Shown one piece after another: positions 26,740 to 34,158 of a stretch of DNA of 39,280 bases. The DNA is from an uncultured Bacilli bacterium. GTDB lineage: Bacteria > Bacillota_I > Bacilli_A > RF39 > UBA660. The position numbers and the translations under genes are program-made. The notes beneath the pieces are model-generated. The model was not told the DNA's origin and ran no database searches. It saw only the letters and a list, made by a program, of their open reading frames with translations. The stretch covers positions 1 through 39,280 of the forward strand of contig CANQMM010000008.1 of the NCBI GenBank assembly GCA_947624955.1. Direction: 5' to 3'. Position 1 is the first letter of the stretch; every line of letters starts with the position of its first letter.

Positions 26740-27218
26740 CAGCCGACATACCCTTCAGTTTTATAATTATCACATTTAATATAACCATCGATAGTAGCTA
26801 TGCTATTTTCCACAAAAATTCTTGCATATCCATCACAAGGATTTCCACTTATTTGGTCTTTAATTTCTTGAACATAACCTTTATCGGCTAACTCTCCAAG
26901 ATAGATATTTACTCCTCCTAAGGATTCATCAGTCATATTTTCTAGCCAATAGTTTCTCCCTGCTGTCTCCAGTTTCTTCTCTAAGTTCAAATAATATATT
27001 AAATCAATTTCTTCTTCTGGTTCTGGATTAGAGACTGATGGTTCAGATTGTCCTGGTTGTTGAACTGGTACATCATCTTCTTTATCATTTGTAAAATCTT
27101 CATCCATCCGGTTATACATTTTTAAAACTAAAAAAACTGATACTAATAAAAATAATAACAATACGGAAGATAATATCAGCATCTCACGTAAACCCCAACC
27201 ATGATTATTTAATTTCAT
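26739..27218 (-). CDS. pseudopilin-like protein with CDGY motif
   Basis: The 159-residue product starts MKLNNHGWGLREMLILSSVLLL: G7 followed by WGLRE puts Glu at +5 and then a hydrophobic helix, as in class III prepilins, though +1 is Trp. A Pro/Glu/Asp-rich linker (about 45-75) follows, then a globular domain ending in NPCDGYARIFVENS and YIKCDNYKTEGY. Two conserved Cys suggest a disulfide. The gene opens the accessory block after rplL and has an extended -10 promoter. Possibly a component of a type IV pilus- or T2SS-like filament; partners are not in the window. Confidence 0.72.
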   Translation of the reverse strand: MKLNNHGWGLREMLILSSVLLLFLLVSVFLVLKMYNRMDEDFTNDKEDDVPVQQPGQSEPSVSNPEPEEEIDLIYYLNLEKKLETAGRNYWLENMTDESLGGVNIYLGELADKGYVQEIKDQISGNPCDGYARIFVENSIATIDGYIKCDNYKTEGYVG

Positions 27219-27235
27219 AAAAATCCCTCACCAAT

Positions 27236-27244
27236 AATATATCA
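27236..27244 (-). promoter_or_regulatory. extended -10 promoter of the accessory block
   Basis: TGA-TATATT on the minus strand (-10 at 27236-27241), immediately downstream of the rplL terminator T run; no good -35. Confidence 0.55.
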
Positions 27245-27272
27245 CAAAAAAAGATAGTTTTCACTATCTTTT
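27245..27272 (-). terminator. terminator after rplL
   Basis: AAAGATAGT-GAAA-ACTATCTTT followed by a T run on the minus strand; a GNRA-type loop. It ends the rplJ-rplL transcript before any rpoB gene. Confidence 0.95.
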
Positions 27273-27281
27273 CCAAATTAA

Positions 27282-27656
27282 CTAAGCTAATTCTACAGTA
27301 GCTCCAGCTTCTTCTAATTGTGCTTTAATTTGGTTAGCTTCATCAGCAGGAATATTTTCTTTAACATTTCCACCGTTATCAGCTAAGGCTTTAGCTTCAA
27401 CAAGTCCTAAACCAGTAATTTCTTTAAGGATTTTGATAACACCAATCTTAGCGCCGCCAGCATCTTTTAAAACTACAGTTTTCGTAGAACTTCCAGCGTC
27501 TTCGACAGCTCCAGCACTAGCAGGAGCAGCAGCTACAGCTACCGCACTTGGATCTACTCCAAATTCCTCTTTCATTGCATCAACTAATTCTTTAACTTCA
27601 AGAATAGTCATTTCTTTTAAAGCACTAATAAAATCTTCCTTTGTTAATTTTGCCAT
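27282..27656 (-). CDS. rplL: 50S ribosomal protein L7/L12
   Basis: The 124-residue product has an N-terminal dimerisation helix pair, an Ala-rich hinge (VAVAAAPASAGA) and the C-terminal domain with GAKIGVIKILKEITGLGLVEAKAL. Stalk protein that recruits translation GTPases. A terminator follows 10 bases after the stop. Confidence 0.99.
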   Translation of the reverse strand: MAKLTKEDFISALKEMTILEVKELVDAMKEEFGVDPSAVAVAAAPASAGAVEDAGSSTKTVVLKDAGGAKIGVIKILKEITGLGLVEAKALADNGGNVKENIPADEANQIKAQLEEAGATVELA

Positions 27657-27672
27657 TTAAATCATTCCTTTC

Positions 27673-28164
27673 CTATTTTTCTAATTGTTCTGCATAAAGG
27701 TTAAGTCCAATTGCTAAATCTCTAACATATTGGATCATACCACCAGCAAGCATTGTAAGTAATCCATCTCTTGAAGGAATACTTGCATATTCTTTAATAA
27801 CGCTACAATCAGCAACATCGCCACTGATTATTCCAACTCTAATGCCCACTTTATCGTGTTCTTTAGCAAACTTATCAAGAGCTTTAATTGATCCCAATAA
27901 ATCTTTACCAAACATAATCGCATTAGGTCCTTCTAGAAAGCCATCTAAGTTGATTTTTAATTCATCTAAAGCAATCTTTAATAAAGTATTCTTATAGATT
28001 TTAGCTTCTCCACCACATTCGTGAAGAGCAACTCTAAGTTCACTTAATTCGGCAACTGTTAATCCTTGATATGTAAATAATACAACAGCATCATTATTCT
28101 TAATATTATCGATAATCTCGGCAACAATTGCTTTCTTTGTCTCTAGATTTGCCTGACTTGCCAT
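27673..28164 (-). CDS. rplJ: 50S ribosomal protein L10
   Basis: The 163-residue product is L10: ETKKAIVAEIIDNIKNNDAVV, YQGLTVAELSELR, AKIYKNTLLKIAL and the C-terminal helix that binds L7/L12. The ATG giving MASQANLETKK is chosen by the GGGAGGA site; the frame extends 14 codons into the leader without a site. 16 bases to rplL. Confidence 0.98.
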   Translation of the reverse strand: MASQANLETKKAIVAEIIDNIKNNDAVVLFTYQGLTVAELSELRVALHECGGEAKIYKNTLLKIALDELKINLDGFLEGPNAIMFGKDLLGSIKALDKFAKEHDKVGIRVGIISGDVADCSVIKEYASIPSRDGLLTMLAGGMIQYVRDLAIGLNLYAEQLEK

Positions 28165-28169
28165 ATTCT

Positions 28170-28294
28170 TCCTCCCTTTATATTTTATTAAAAAAGCTTT
28201 TCCCACGGAAAAGCTCTAGCATTTATACTAAAAGTTTTTCCTCGGTAGGATTTATCTTTGTACCTACTTTCTTCGGAGATTTGCTTCTTTAAAC
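28170..28294 (-). promoter_or_regulatory. ribosomal protein L10 leader with attenuator
   Basis: About 130 nt between promoter and rplJ hold the L10-leader pattern (AATCTCCGAAGAAAGTAGGT then AAGATAAATCCTACCGAGG on the minus strand). It ends in a perfect attenuator hairpin GCTTTTCC-GTG-GGAAAAGC (28196-28214) with a T run. In Firmicutes, excess L10 or L10(L12)4 binds such leaders and promotes early termination. Confidence 0.9.
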
Positions 28295-28300
28295 ACCATT

Positions 28301-28329
28301 ATTATATTAAATTATCTCTTAGTTGTCAA
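28301..28329 (-). promoter_or_regulatory. consensus promoter of rplJ-rplL
   Basis: TTGACA (28324-28329), 17-base spacer, TATAAT (28301-28306) on the minus strand: a perfect match to the sigma-A consensus. The -35 is made of the last codons of rplA. Confidence 0.92.
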
Positions 28330-29017
28330 AAGAATTCTTATCTACTTTGATACCAGGACCCATAGTAGATGAAATTGTAATACTTTGAACATAAGCACCC
28401 TTGATTACTGAAGGTCTTGCTTTATTAATTGTATTAACAATAAATTCTAGGTTTTCAAGTAATTGTTTATTATCAAATGATACTTTACCAATTACACTAT
28501 GAACATTACCATAAGTATCAGTCTTATATTCAACCATACCTTTTTTAATGTCCTCTACTGCTTTAGCAGTATTCATTGTAACTGTTCCGGTTTTAGGATT
28601 TGGCATTAAACCTTTAGGTCCTAAAACTCGGCCAATTTTACCAAGAGCAGCCATCATATCAGGTGTTGCTACGATAACATCAAAATCGAACCAATTTTCT
28701 TTTTGAATTTTATCGATCATATCAACATCGCCGACATAATCAGCACCAGCATTTTTTGCTGCTTCAGCAGCTTCACCTTTAGCAATAACTAAAACTCTCT
28801 TAGTTTTACCAGTACCATGAGGTAATACTATTGACCCACGTAATTGTTGGTCAGCTTTTTTTGTATCGACATTTAGTTTAAGAGCAACTTCTACTGTACT
28901 ATCAAACTTTGTAATAGATGTCTTCTTAACTAAATCTACGGCTTCTTCTTTAGTATATAATTTATTTCTATCTACTAATTTTGAAGCTTCCACATACTTT
29001 TTACCTAATTTTCTCAT
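28319..29017 (-). CDS. rplA: 50S ribosomal protein L1
   Basis: The 232-residue product has L1 motifs: [66 protein letters not shown] and a C-terminal [12 protein letters not shown]1 stalk protein, and in many bacteria repressor of its own operon. AAGGAGG precedes the ATG. Confidence 0.99.
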   Translation of the reverse strand: MRKLGKKYVEASKLVDRNKLYTKEEAVDLVKKTSITKFDSTVEVALKLNVDTKKADQQLRGSIVLPHGTGKTKRVLVIAKGEAAEAAKNAGADYVGDVDMIDKIQKENWFDFDVIVATPDMMAALGKIGRVLGPKGLMPNPKTGTVTMNTAKAVEDIKKGMVEYKTDTYGNVHSVIGKVSFDNKQLLENLEFIVNTINKARPSVIKGAYVQSITISSTMGPGIKVDKNSFDN

Positions 29018-29065
29018 TATTATACCTCCTTAATTGTGGTTATTAAGCGGATTAATTTATCAAAT

Positions 29066-29659
29066 CTAATTTTCTTCTTCAGTTTCTTCTTTATTTTCAC
29101 CGATTACTTCTACTTCAGTAGCTGTTGCACTCTTAGCTTCTTCTTCCATCTTAGCAAGTTCAGCATCACGTTTAGCTGCTTCAGCTTCTTCTTTTTCAGC
29201 TTCTTTTTGTTGTTCAGCTAACTCTGCATCGTTAACACCTTTAACTGCAACACCCATATTTCTCGCTGTACCTTCAATGATATTCATTGCGGCTTCAACA
29301 TCATAAGCGTTTAAGTCAGGTAACTTAGTTTCTGCTATACTTCTAAGTTCTTCTTTCGTAATCGTTGCTACTAATTCATTAGCACCTTTTTTGCTACCTT
29401 TTTGAATTTTTGCTGCTTTCTTAATTAAGAATGCTGCAGGTGGCGTCTTTAATACGAAATCAAAACTTCTATCTTCATATAAAGAAATTTCGACTGGTAC
29501 AACGTCTCCCATCTTATCTTTAGTAGCATCATTAAATCTTGTACAAAAATCTTGTAAATTAATTCCGGCAGGACCTAAAACAGTACCAACTGGTGGTGCT
29601 GGAGTAGCTTTACCAGCAGGAATTTGTAATTTAATTTTCTTTACGACTTCTTTTGCCAC
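29066..29659 (-). CDS. rplK: 50S ribosomal protein L11 with acidic C-terminal extension
   Basis: Residues 1-141 are normal L11 ([50 protein letters not shown]). A further 56 residues follow, rich in Glu, Ala and Lys and probably forming a charged helix ([21 protein letters not shown] as one part), with an acidic end. L11 is normally about 141 residues. The start is GTG giving (M)[11 protein letters not shown], with AGGAGG upstream; the longer frame begins at a GTG next to that site. Confidence 0.97.
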   Translation of the reverse strand: MAKEVVKKIKLQIPAGKATPAPPVGTVLGPAGINLQDFCTRFNDATKDKMGDVVPVEISLYEDRSFDFVLKTPPAAFLIKKAAKIQKGSKKGANELVATITKEELRSIAETKLPDLNAYDVEAAMNIIEGTARNMGVAVKGVNDAELAEQQKEAEKEEAEAAKRDAELAKMEEEAKSATATEVEVIGENKEETEEEN

Positions 29660-29690
29660 GAAAAACACCTCCTATAAATAGTTTAACGGG

Positions 29691-29723
29691 TAGTGGTTTG
29701 GGCATCCGCTTTCCCCTCCACTA
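29691..29723 (-). promoter_or_regulatory. putative L1-binding leader of rplK-rplA
   Basis: TAGTGG and CCACTA on the minus strand form a 6-bp outer stem enclosing GAGGGGAAAGCGGATGCCC, with a possible inner GGG/CCC pairing and a GGATG bulge. Its position before rplK and its shape recall L1 operator mimics of the 23S site. Not verified by covariation. Confidence 0.5.
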
Positions 29724-29760
29724 ACACTAATTATATAAAAAATATATAATTGCAACCAAA

Positions 29761-29789
29761 ATAATATCACAGATTACTTTATTAATCAA
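29761..29789 (-). promoter_or_regulatory. promoter of rplK-rplA
   Basis: TTGATT (29784-29789), 17-base spacer ending in TGA, TATTAT (29761-29766) on the minus strand. The -35 includes the TGA stop of the upstream accessory gene. Confidence 0.75.
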
Positions 29790-30424
29790 GCATTTTCCTC
29801 ATTCTTATATTTCTTATAATCATCCCATTGTTTTTTCATTTGCAACTTTATTTCGCCATATATATCTCTTTTATCCGAGGCAACCTTTTCCCCACCTAAA
29901 ACCCAACTAACTTGGACATAGCGTTCATCAAGAAAAGTCAAATCTCCTCCCATAGATACTAATACTCCACAAGTTCCCATATAAAGAACCACACATTCAT
30001 TATATTCATTAATCCCATAAATATCATGAAAAGGAGGATTTTCAATATGACCTTCCTCACCATAAAATTCCGCTTCTCTAATAAAATCTTCTAATAAGAC
30101 ATAATCATCGATTAACTTTTCTAAAGATACCTTAATCATTTCCCTTAATTCCGGCCGACTGATATTTACTAAATAAAATTCCCCATTCCTAATTCGTAGT
30201 TCATAGATATTATCACTATTTTCATAATCTAATCCTTTATATAATCCCGAATTATTATAACTTTCTGCTATTTCTTTATATACTTGAAAGATATCTTTTT
30301 CCATCCCATCGAGGTCCGTAAGAAAATCTTCGAACTCTTGCTCTAAAGCCGTTCTTTTTTCTTCATTCGGCGGATAAAACTTTTTCCTAAAATATATTTG
30401 TCCATTAAATGCTATATGTTCCAT
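29786..30424 (-). CDS. unknown acidic protein, last gene of accessory operon
   Basis: The 212-residue product is not recognised. It starts MEHIAFNGQIYFRKKFYPP, has a helical, acidic middle (about 20-130) and a strand-rich end (CVVLYMGTCGVLVSMGG, YVQVSWVLGGE), finishing in a basic helix. No signal peptide or membrane helix. Its ATG lies inside the last codons of the HNH-like gene (20-base overlap), with GAAGG upstream, so the two are coupled. It may act with that protein; this rests on position only. Confidence 0.65.
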   Translation of the reverse strand: MEHIAFNGQIYFRKKFYPPNEEKRTALEQEFEDFLTDLDGMEKDIFQVYKEIAESYNNSGLYKGLDYENSDNIYELRIRNGEFYLVNISRPELREMIKVSLEKLIDDYVLLEDFIREAEFYGEEGHIENPPFHDIYGINEYNECVVLYMGTCGVLVSMGGDLTFLDERYVQVSWVLGGEKVASDKRDIYGEIKLQMKKQWDDYKKYKNEENA

Positions 30425-30797
30425 TATTTACCTTCTTTAATCTTACCATTTCCCGGTAAGCGCCATATCTAAAGTCTAAAGTTCTTTTCTTTAAACTCGC
30501 TATCCATTCTTGCATTTCTTCCGTTGGGGGTTTATTAGAAGCATTAATTATCCCAAATAGTAAGTTCCACTCCTCATATAATTCCGGTTTATATACCTCT
30601 AATAAATTTAAAAGCTTATGTCCCTTCTTCGTAACTAATGCCCCATTTTCTTTGGTCAATGGTCCACCATTTCTTCTTCTCGTAATATGATGATAAGTCA
30701 AAATATTCCCATTAGTAATTGGAAAGCCCATCCAATCAACTTCAACCGTATTATAAATACTTATCATTTGTTCAATTAATATTCTACTACCTGTCAT
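30405..30797 (-). CDS. HNH-like nuclease-fold protein
   Basis: The 130-residue product has an HNH-type motif: YHHITRRRNGG (H36-H37), then ENGALV (N51) and KKGHKLLN (H60). Spacing H-x(13)-N-x(8)-H fits a beta-beta-alpha metal site, and NGAL with a following His is common in HNH proteins. The rest is helical and basic. No Cys, so there is no structural zinc site of the CxxC type. It could be a nuclease or a domain-only relative. GGGGG precedes the ATG, 23 bases after the transglutaminase-like gene. Confidence 0.65.
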   Translation of the reverse strand: MTGSRILIEQMISIYNTVEVDWMGFPITNGNILTYHHITRRRNGGPLTKENGALVTKKGHKLLNLLEVYKPELYEEWNLLFGIINASNKPPTEEMQEWIASLKKRTLDFRYGAYREMVRLKKVNNGTYSI

Positions 30798-30820
30798 AAA
30801 CTACCCCCATAATTAACTAT

Positions 30821-31858
30821 TTAAGATGCCATTTTTATTGATGGCTCTTCCGGATACTCAAAATCTACTCCTAAGCTTCTTAAATAATCTATTTCTTCGG
30901 CAATCCTATCGCGATCATAATCTATATTACTGATATCATAACTCTCATAAGTATTAGCATAATCCCTAGCAATTGTCCTACTTCTTCCAACTAGAAAGTA
31001 TCTCTTTTCCCAACACCGGTTTTTCAAAAAATAATCATAATTAGTATAACTTCGTGTAATACTGCGAGAGTTATCCATATAATAACCCTTACCAGCAATT
31101 TTTACATAATTCCAAGCATGTTCCAAATTCCCTGCTCTTCTTACATCTACTTTCAATATTGGATTATTTAGTAGTAAAACACTAGCACTAGCTATGGCTA
31201 CACATAAACCATATCCTTTTAATAACACACTTTCCACATATCCTAATTGCTGTAATTCCTCTTCACCTAGTTCATTACTAAAAATTCTACCATCTACTGT
31301 CTTAGTGACATTTCCATCAACATATTGTGTATATCTTTGCAAATAATTACTAACTATTAGAGTTTTTTCTAAATCACTTAAATTAGGTATTGTCGCAATT
31401 AAACTGCTAACTCTTTGGGATTCCACTAATGCCGCCTGACTTACCTTTTCACCTTCATTAGCATACCTAGCTCCTAAAATAGCACTACCGCTTTGAAATA
31501 CTGAACCATATACCCAAAAATCTTTCTTACTAGGAATATTCCACATTACATAATTAAAGGGTAAAAATAATCTAATATGTTGATATTTATCATAATCGAT
31601 ATAAGACCGATCTCTATTTAAGCCATCATCTAATAAGTAACCTTCGATATTTAATCCTAAACTATCTAAATAATCGATAACTTCGATATCTTCCGTACTA
31701 ATTTCCTTAGGTATTAAACCACTTTTAATTAACTCATTAAAATCATTAATAAATTCTACTAAAGTTGCATAATCCTTAATATATAAACGTTCAGGTATAA
31801 TTCTATTTTTATTAAAAGCATATTCTAAAATACTACAATCTTTTTTGACTTTTTCCAT
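30821..31858 (-). CDS. transglutaminase-like cysteine protease-fold protein
   Basis: The 345-residue product has a transglutaminase-like core near its C-terminus: KGYGLCVAIASASVLLL (C219), GNLEHAWNYVKIAGKGYYMDNS (split: H247 in LEHAWNYV and D262 in YYMDNS). This Cys-His-Asp order is that of the superfamily that includes transglutaminases and related peptidases. The N-terminal 150 residues are helical and unrecognised. No signal peptide is seen, so it appears intracellular, unusual for the group. The ATG giving MEKVKKDCS follows GAGGTGG; a GTG in that site starts the longer frame. Confidence 0.75.
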   Translation of the reverse strand: MEKVKKDCSILEYAFNKNRIIPERLYIKDYATLVEFINDFNELIKSGLIPKEISTEDIEVIDYLDSLGLNIEGYLLDDGLNRDRSYIDYDKYQHIRLFLPFNYVMWNIPSKKDFWVYGSVFQSGSAILGARYANEGEKVSQAALVESQRVSSLIATIPNLSDLEKTLIVSNYLQRYTQYVDGNVTKTVDGRIFSNELGEEELQQLGYVESVLLKGYGLCVAIASASVLLLNNPILKVDVRRAGNLEHAWNYVKIAGKGYYMDNSRSITRSYTNYDYFLKNRCWEKRYFLVGRSRTIARDYANTYESYDISNIDYDRDRIAEEIDYLRSLGVDFEYPEEPSIKMAS

Positions 31859-31879
31859 AGAACCCACCTCATTAAAATT

Positions 31880-31888
31880 ATTTTACCA
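31880..31888 (-). promoter_or_regulatory. extended -10 promoter of the accessory operon
   Basis: TGG-TAAAAT on the minus strand (-10 at 31880-31885), directly after the nusG terminator T run. Confidence 0.55.
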
Positions 31889-31895
31889 TATTTAC

Positions 31896-31921
31896 TAAAA
31901 AAAGAAAGATTTCTCTTTCTA
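31896..31921 (-). terminator. terminator overlapping the nusG stop codon
   Basis: AGAAAGA-GAAA-TCTTTCT followed by a T run on the minus strand. The stem begins in the TAG stop. Confidence 0.93.
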
Positions 31922-32452
31922 ATTTTTATTAACTTGAAATAATTCTACTTCTACAGTCGTTTCTTGACCGAATAAATCGATTAAAACATTTAAGCGATTA
32001 TTATCTTTATCAATACTATCTATTGTACCAATCATCCCTTTAAATGGTCCATCGACAATACTTACTTTATCGCCGACATTCATATCGTTATCCACGTCAA
32101 TTCTACTCATACCCATATTAGCTAGAATTCTATCTATTTCTTGTGGTAATAGTGGTGTTGGTTTCGCCCCGTGTCCACTTGATCCGATAAATCCGGTTAC
32201 TCCTGGAGTATTACGGACGATATACCAAGCTTCATCACTCATATCCATTTCGACTAATATATAGCCCGGAAACATCTTCTTGACCTTTTCTTTTTTAACT
32301 CCATCTTTAATTTCTACTTCCGTAGTTTCCGGAATTATAACTCTAAATATATGGTCTTGCATACCCATTGATTCAGTACGCATTTCTAATTTTTCTTTTA
32401 CTTTACTCTCGTGTCCGCTATAAGTATTTACTACATACCATAGTTTTTCCAT
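31919..32452 (-). CDS. nusG: Transcription termination/antitermination factor NusG
   Basis: The 177-residue product has the NGN domain (KLWYVVNTYSGHESKVKE, KMFPGYILVEM, VRNTPGVTGFIGS) and a C-terminal KOW domain (GDKVSIVDGPFKGMIGTI). It binds RNA polymerase. Its ATG directly follows the TAG of secE with no gap. Confidence 0.99.
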   Translation of the reverse strand: MEKLWYVVNTYSGHESKVKEKLEMRTESMGMQDHIFRVIIPETTEVEIKDGVKKEKVKKMFPGYILVEMDMSDEAWYIVRNTPGVTGFIGSSGHGAKPTPLLPQEIDRILANMGMSRIDVDNDMNVGDKVSIVDGPFKGMIGTIDSIDKDNNRLNVLIDLFGQETTVEVELFQVNKN

Positions 32453-32650
32453 CTAAAACAACCCCTTTATATAAGATGCTAATAAATCCACACCTTGGAA
32501 AAATAAAGCTAAAACAATACAGAAAATTACTGTTGCTACCGTATACTTAACCATTTCATTAAAAGTTGGCCATTTAACTTTCTTTAATTCGGCCTTTACT
32601 CCACTAAAATAGCTCTCTTTTGGCGTTTTTTTCTTTTCTTTCTTTTTCAT
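32453..32650 (-). CDS. secE: SecE, preprotein translocase subunit
   Basis: The 65-residue product has a Lys-rich start, the amphipathic SGVKAELKKVKWPTFNEM helix and one membrane helix (about 34-52). Standard place before nusG. GAGGTGG precedes the ATG. Confidence 0.96.
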   Translation of the reverse strand: MKKKEKKKTPKESYFSGVKAELKKVKWPTFNEMVKYTVATVIFCIVLALFFQGVDLLASYIKGLF

Positions 32651-32678
32651 AAAGCCACCTCATTTTTTTCTAAAATAA

Positions 32679-32697
32679 AAACACCTTTTCGTGTTCT
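32679..32697 (-). other. hairpin in the secE 5' leader
   Basis: AGAACAC-GAAAAG-GTGTTTT on the minus strand forms about 7 bp (one G-T), then TATTTTAG. It could be a weak terminator or attenuator ahead of secE. Confidence 0.35.
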
Positions 32698-32707
32698 TCT
32701 ATAAAAT

Positions 32708-32736
32708 AACATATAATCCATAAAAAAACAAGTAAA
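32708..32736 (-). promoter_or_regulatory. possible promoter of secE-nusG
   Basis: TTTACT (32731-32736), 17-base spacer, TATGTT (32708-32713) on the minus strand. The -35 lies in the arm of the upstream terminator. Weak -10. Confidence 0.35.
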
Positions 32737-32752
32737 ATTTGCACTTTACTTG
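32722..32752 (-). terminator. terminator of the wall-anchored protein gene
   Basis: CAAGTAAA and TTTACTTG form a perfect 8-bp stem, then seven T on the minus strand. Confidence 0.92.
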
Positions 32753-32763
32753 CTAACTACATA

Positions 32764-34038
32764 TTAGTTATTTCTTTTTTTAAGAGTTTTAACACCTAAT
32801 ACTAACATTCCCATACTTACTAATCCGATACTAGCATACATCATTATTGCATCACCAGTAGTTGGATTATCAACAGCAGGTTCAACTACTGTATCTTCAT
32901 AAGCTAAAGCATATGTAGAGAATTTATCAGTAGCAAATGTTAAATTCTTACCATCTTCTGATAAAGTAGCATTAAGTTTTTCTACTTTACCATCGTGTTC
33001 TCTTAAGATATAGTATGTTCTTGTATAACCATCTTTAACAGCCGCAACACTTGTAGGAATAGCTACAGTAAGACTTACAGGTTTAGTTAATTCGTGTAAA
33101 TTGTATGTTGCTTCTCCAGCAGTAACTACAACTTCAATATCTAAGTATTCAGCAATTTTGCCATTACCAGCGACTTTTTCGAATGCAGTTTTAGAATCAT
33201 CAGTAACAGTAGCTTCTGATGATTCTAATTTAACATTGACATCTAATAAATCTTTAATCTCATCATAGTTTTCTAAATTACTTAAAGATCCTTCTAGGAT
33301 ATCAGCAACATCTTTATCTGTAGCAGTTACAACTTTTGATTCGCTATTAGCATCTACAACAGTTTGTGGTAATCTAGAATGAACATAAACACCATTTTCG
33401 GCTTTGATATTACAGAACCAAACACTTCTTAAAGCAACGGTATCTTTGTTATCTGCAGTAATTTCTGTTACTTCTACTTCTCCAGTAGAGCCAACTTCTT
33501 CATCACCAAGTAATAGAGTAAAAGTTACATAACCTTTATCTTCTTTTACTGTATATTCCCATCTGTAAGTATAAACACCGCTTTTTGTTACTTTCGCAAT
33601 AGGATTCTTATCATACCAACCAGCTGTAAGAACAAATTCGTCACCAGACTTTTGTGTCATTACAACGTGTTCTGTTAATTCCGCTTCAGCTTTAGCTTGT
33701 GCATCTAAAGAAACAGTTAACTCAAATAATTCACCATTTTCATAATTTGTTGGATCTAATTCCACATATACTTCTTCTTTGATGCCATCTTTTAATAATG
33801 CGCCTGTACTAGCTTTAGTATAAGCACCAACAATTTGACCATCAAAATCAGGTGATTGATCCTTTCCAACTAATTTGGTAACGACATCGCTAACTTCCTC
33901 CTTAGTTCCATAATATCCATCTGCTGTATTCCAGTCTTTATATTCGAACTTTGTTAAAGCTGCAACTGGATTTACTGCCATTCCTAAGCTTAATAATAAG
34001 CCCATAACACCTGTACTAATTTTTCCAACCTTTTTCAT
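32764..34038 (-). CDS. sortase-anchored surface protein with NPTTG sorting signal
   Basis: The 424-residue product has a signal peptide (MKKVGKISTGVMGLLLSLGM, likely cleaved after NPVAA) and a C-terminal sorting signal: NPTTG (391-395), a hydrophobic helix and the basic tail KTLKKRNN. NPTTG is a variant of LPXTG. The middle is strand-rich and acidic; the part just before the signal (TYYILREHDGKVEKL, KFSTYALAYEDT) resembles C-terminal Ig-like modules of wall proteins. The class B-like sortase gene is divergent and adjacent, so it is the likely anchoring enzyme. The ligand of the protein is unknown. Confidence 0.88.
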   Translation of the reverse strand: MKKVGKISTGVMGLLLSLGMAVNPVAALTKFEYKDWNTADGYYGTKEEVSDVVTKLVGKDQSPDFDGQIVGAYTKASTGALLKDGIKEEVYVELDPTNYENGELFELTVSLDAQAKAEAELTEHVVMTQKSGDEFVLTAGWYDKNPIAKVTKSGVYTYRWEYTVKEDKGYVTFTLLLGDEEVGSTGEVEVTEITADNKDTVALRSVWFCNIKAENGVYVHSRLPQTVVDANSESKVVTATDKDVADILEGSLSNLENYDEIKDLLDVNVKLESSEATVTDDSKTAFEKVAGNGKIAEYLDIEVVVTAGEATYNLHELTKPVSLTVAIPTSVAAVKDGYTRTYYILREHDGKVEKLNATLSEDGKNLTFATDKFSTYALAYEDTVVEPAVDNPTTGDAIMMYASIGLVSMGMLVLGVKTLKKRNN

Positions 34039-34061
34039 AATTATCTCCTTCCTATAATAAA

Positions 34062-34089
34062 ATTATACCTAATCATCACCAAAAGTCAA
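34062..34089 (-). promoter_or_regulatory. promoter of the wall-anchored protein gene
   Basis: TTGACT (34084-34089), 16-base spacer, TATAAT (34062-34067) on the minus strand, followed by GGAAGGAGA ribosome binding site. Confidence 0.8.
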
Positions 34090-34110
34090 TAAGTTAAAAT
34101 CTCCCCTTAC

Positions 34111-34139
34111 TAGACTTTTAAACTAAAATAAGCTAAAAT
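34111..34139 (+). promoter_or_regulatory. promoter of the sortase gene
   Basis: TAGACT (34111-34116), 17-base spacer, TAAAAT (34134-34139) on the plus strand, back to back with the promoter of the presumed substrate. Confidence 0.6.
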
Positions 34140-34158
34140 TTAAGAAGAGATGATACTA

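Noticed and set aside
29036-29221. Plus-strand open frame rich in Phe and Ser opposite rplK
   Set aside because: It is the antisense of the Glu/Lys-rich L11 tail; no ribosome binding site and biased composition expected from the complement.
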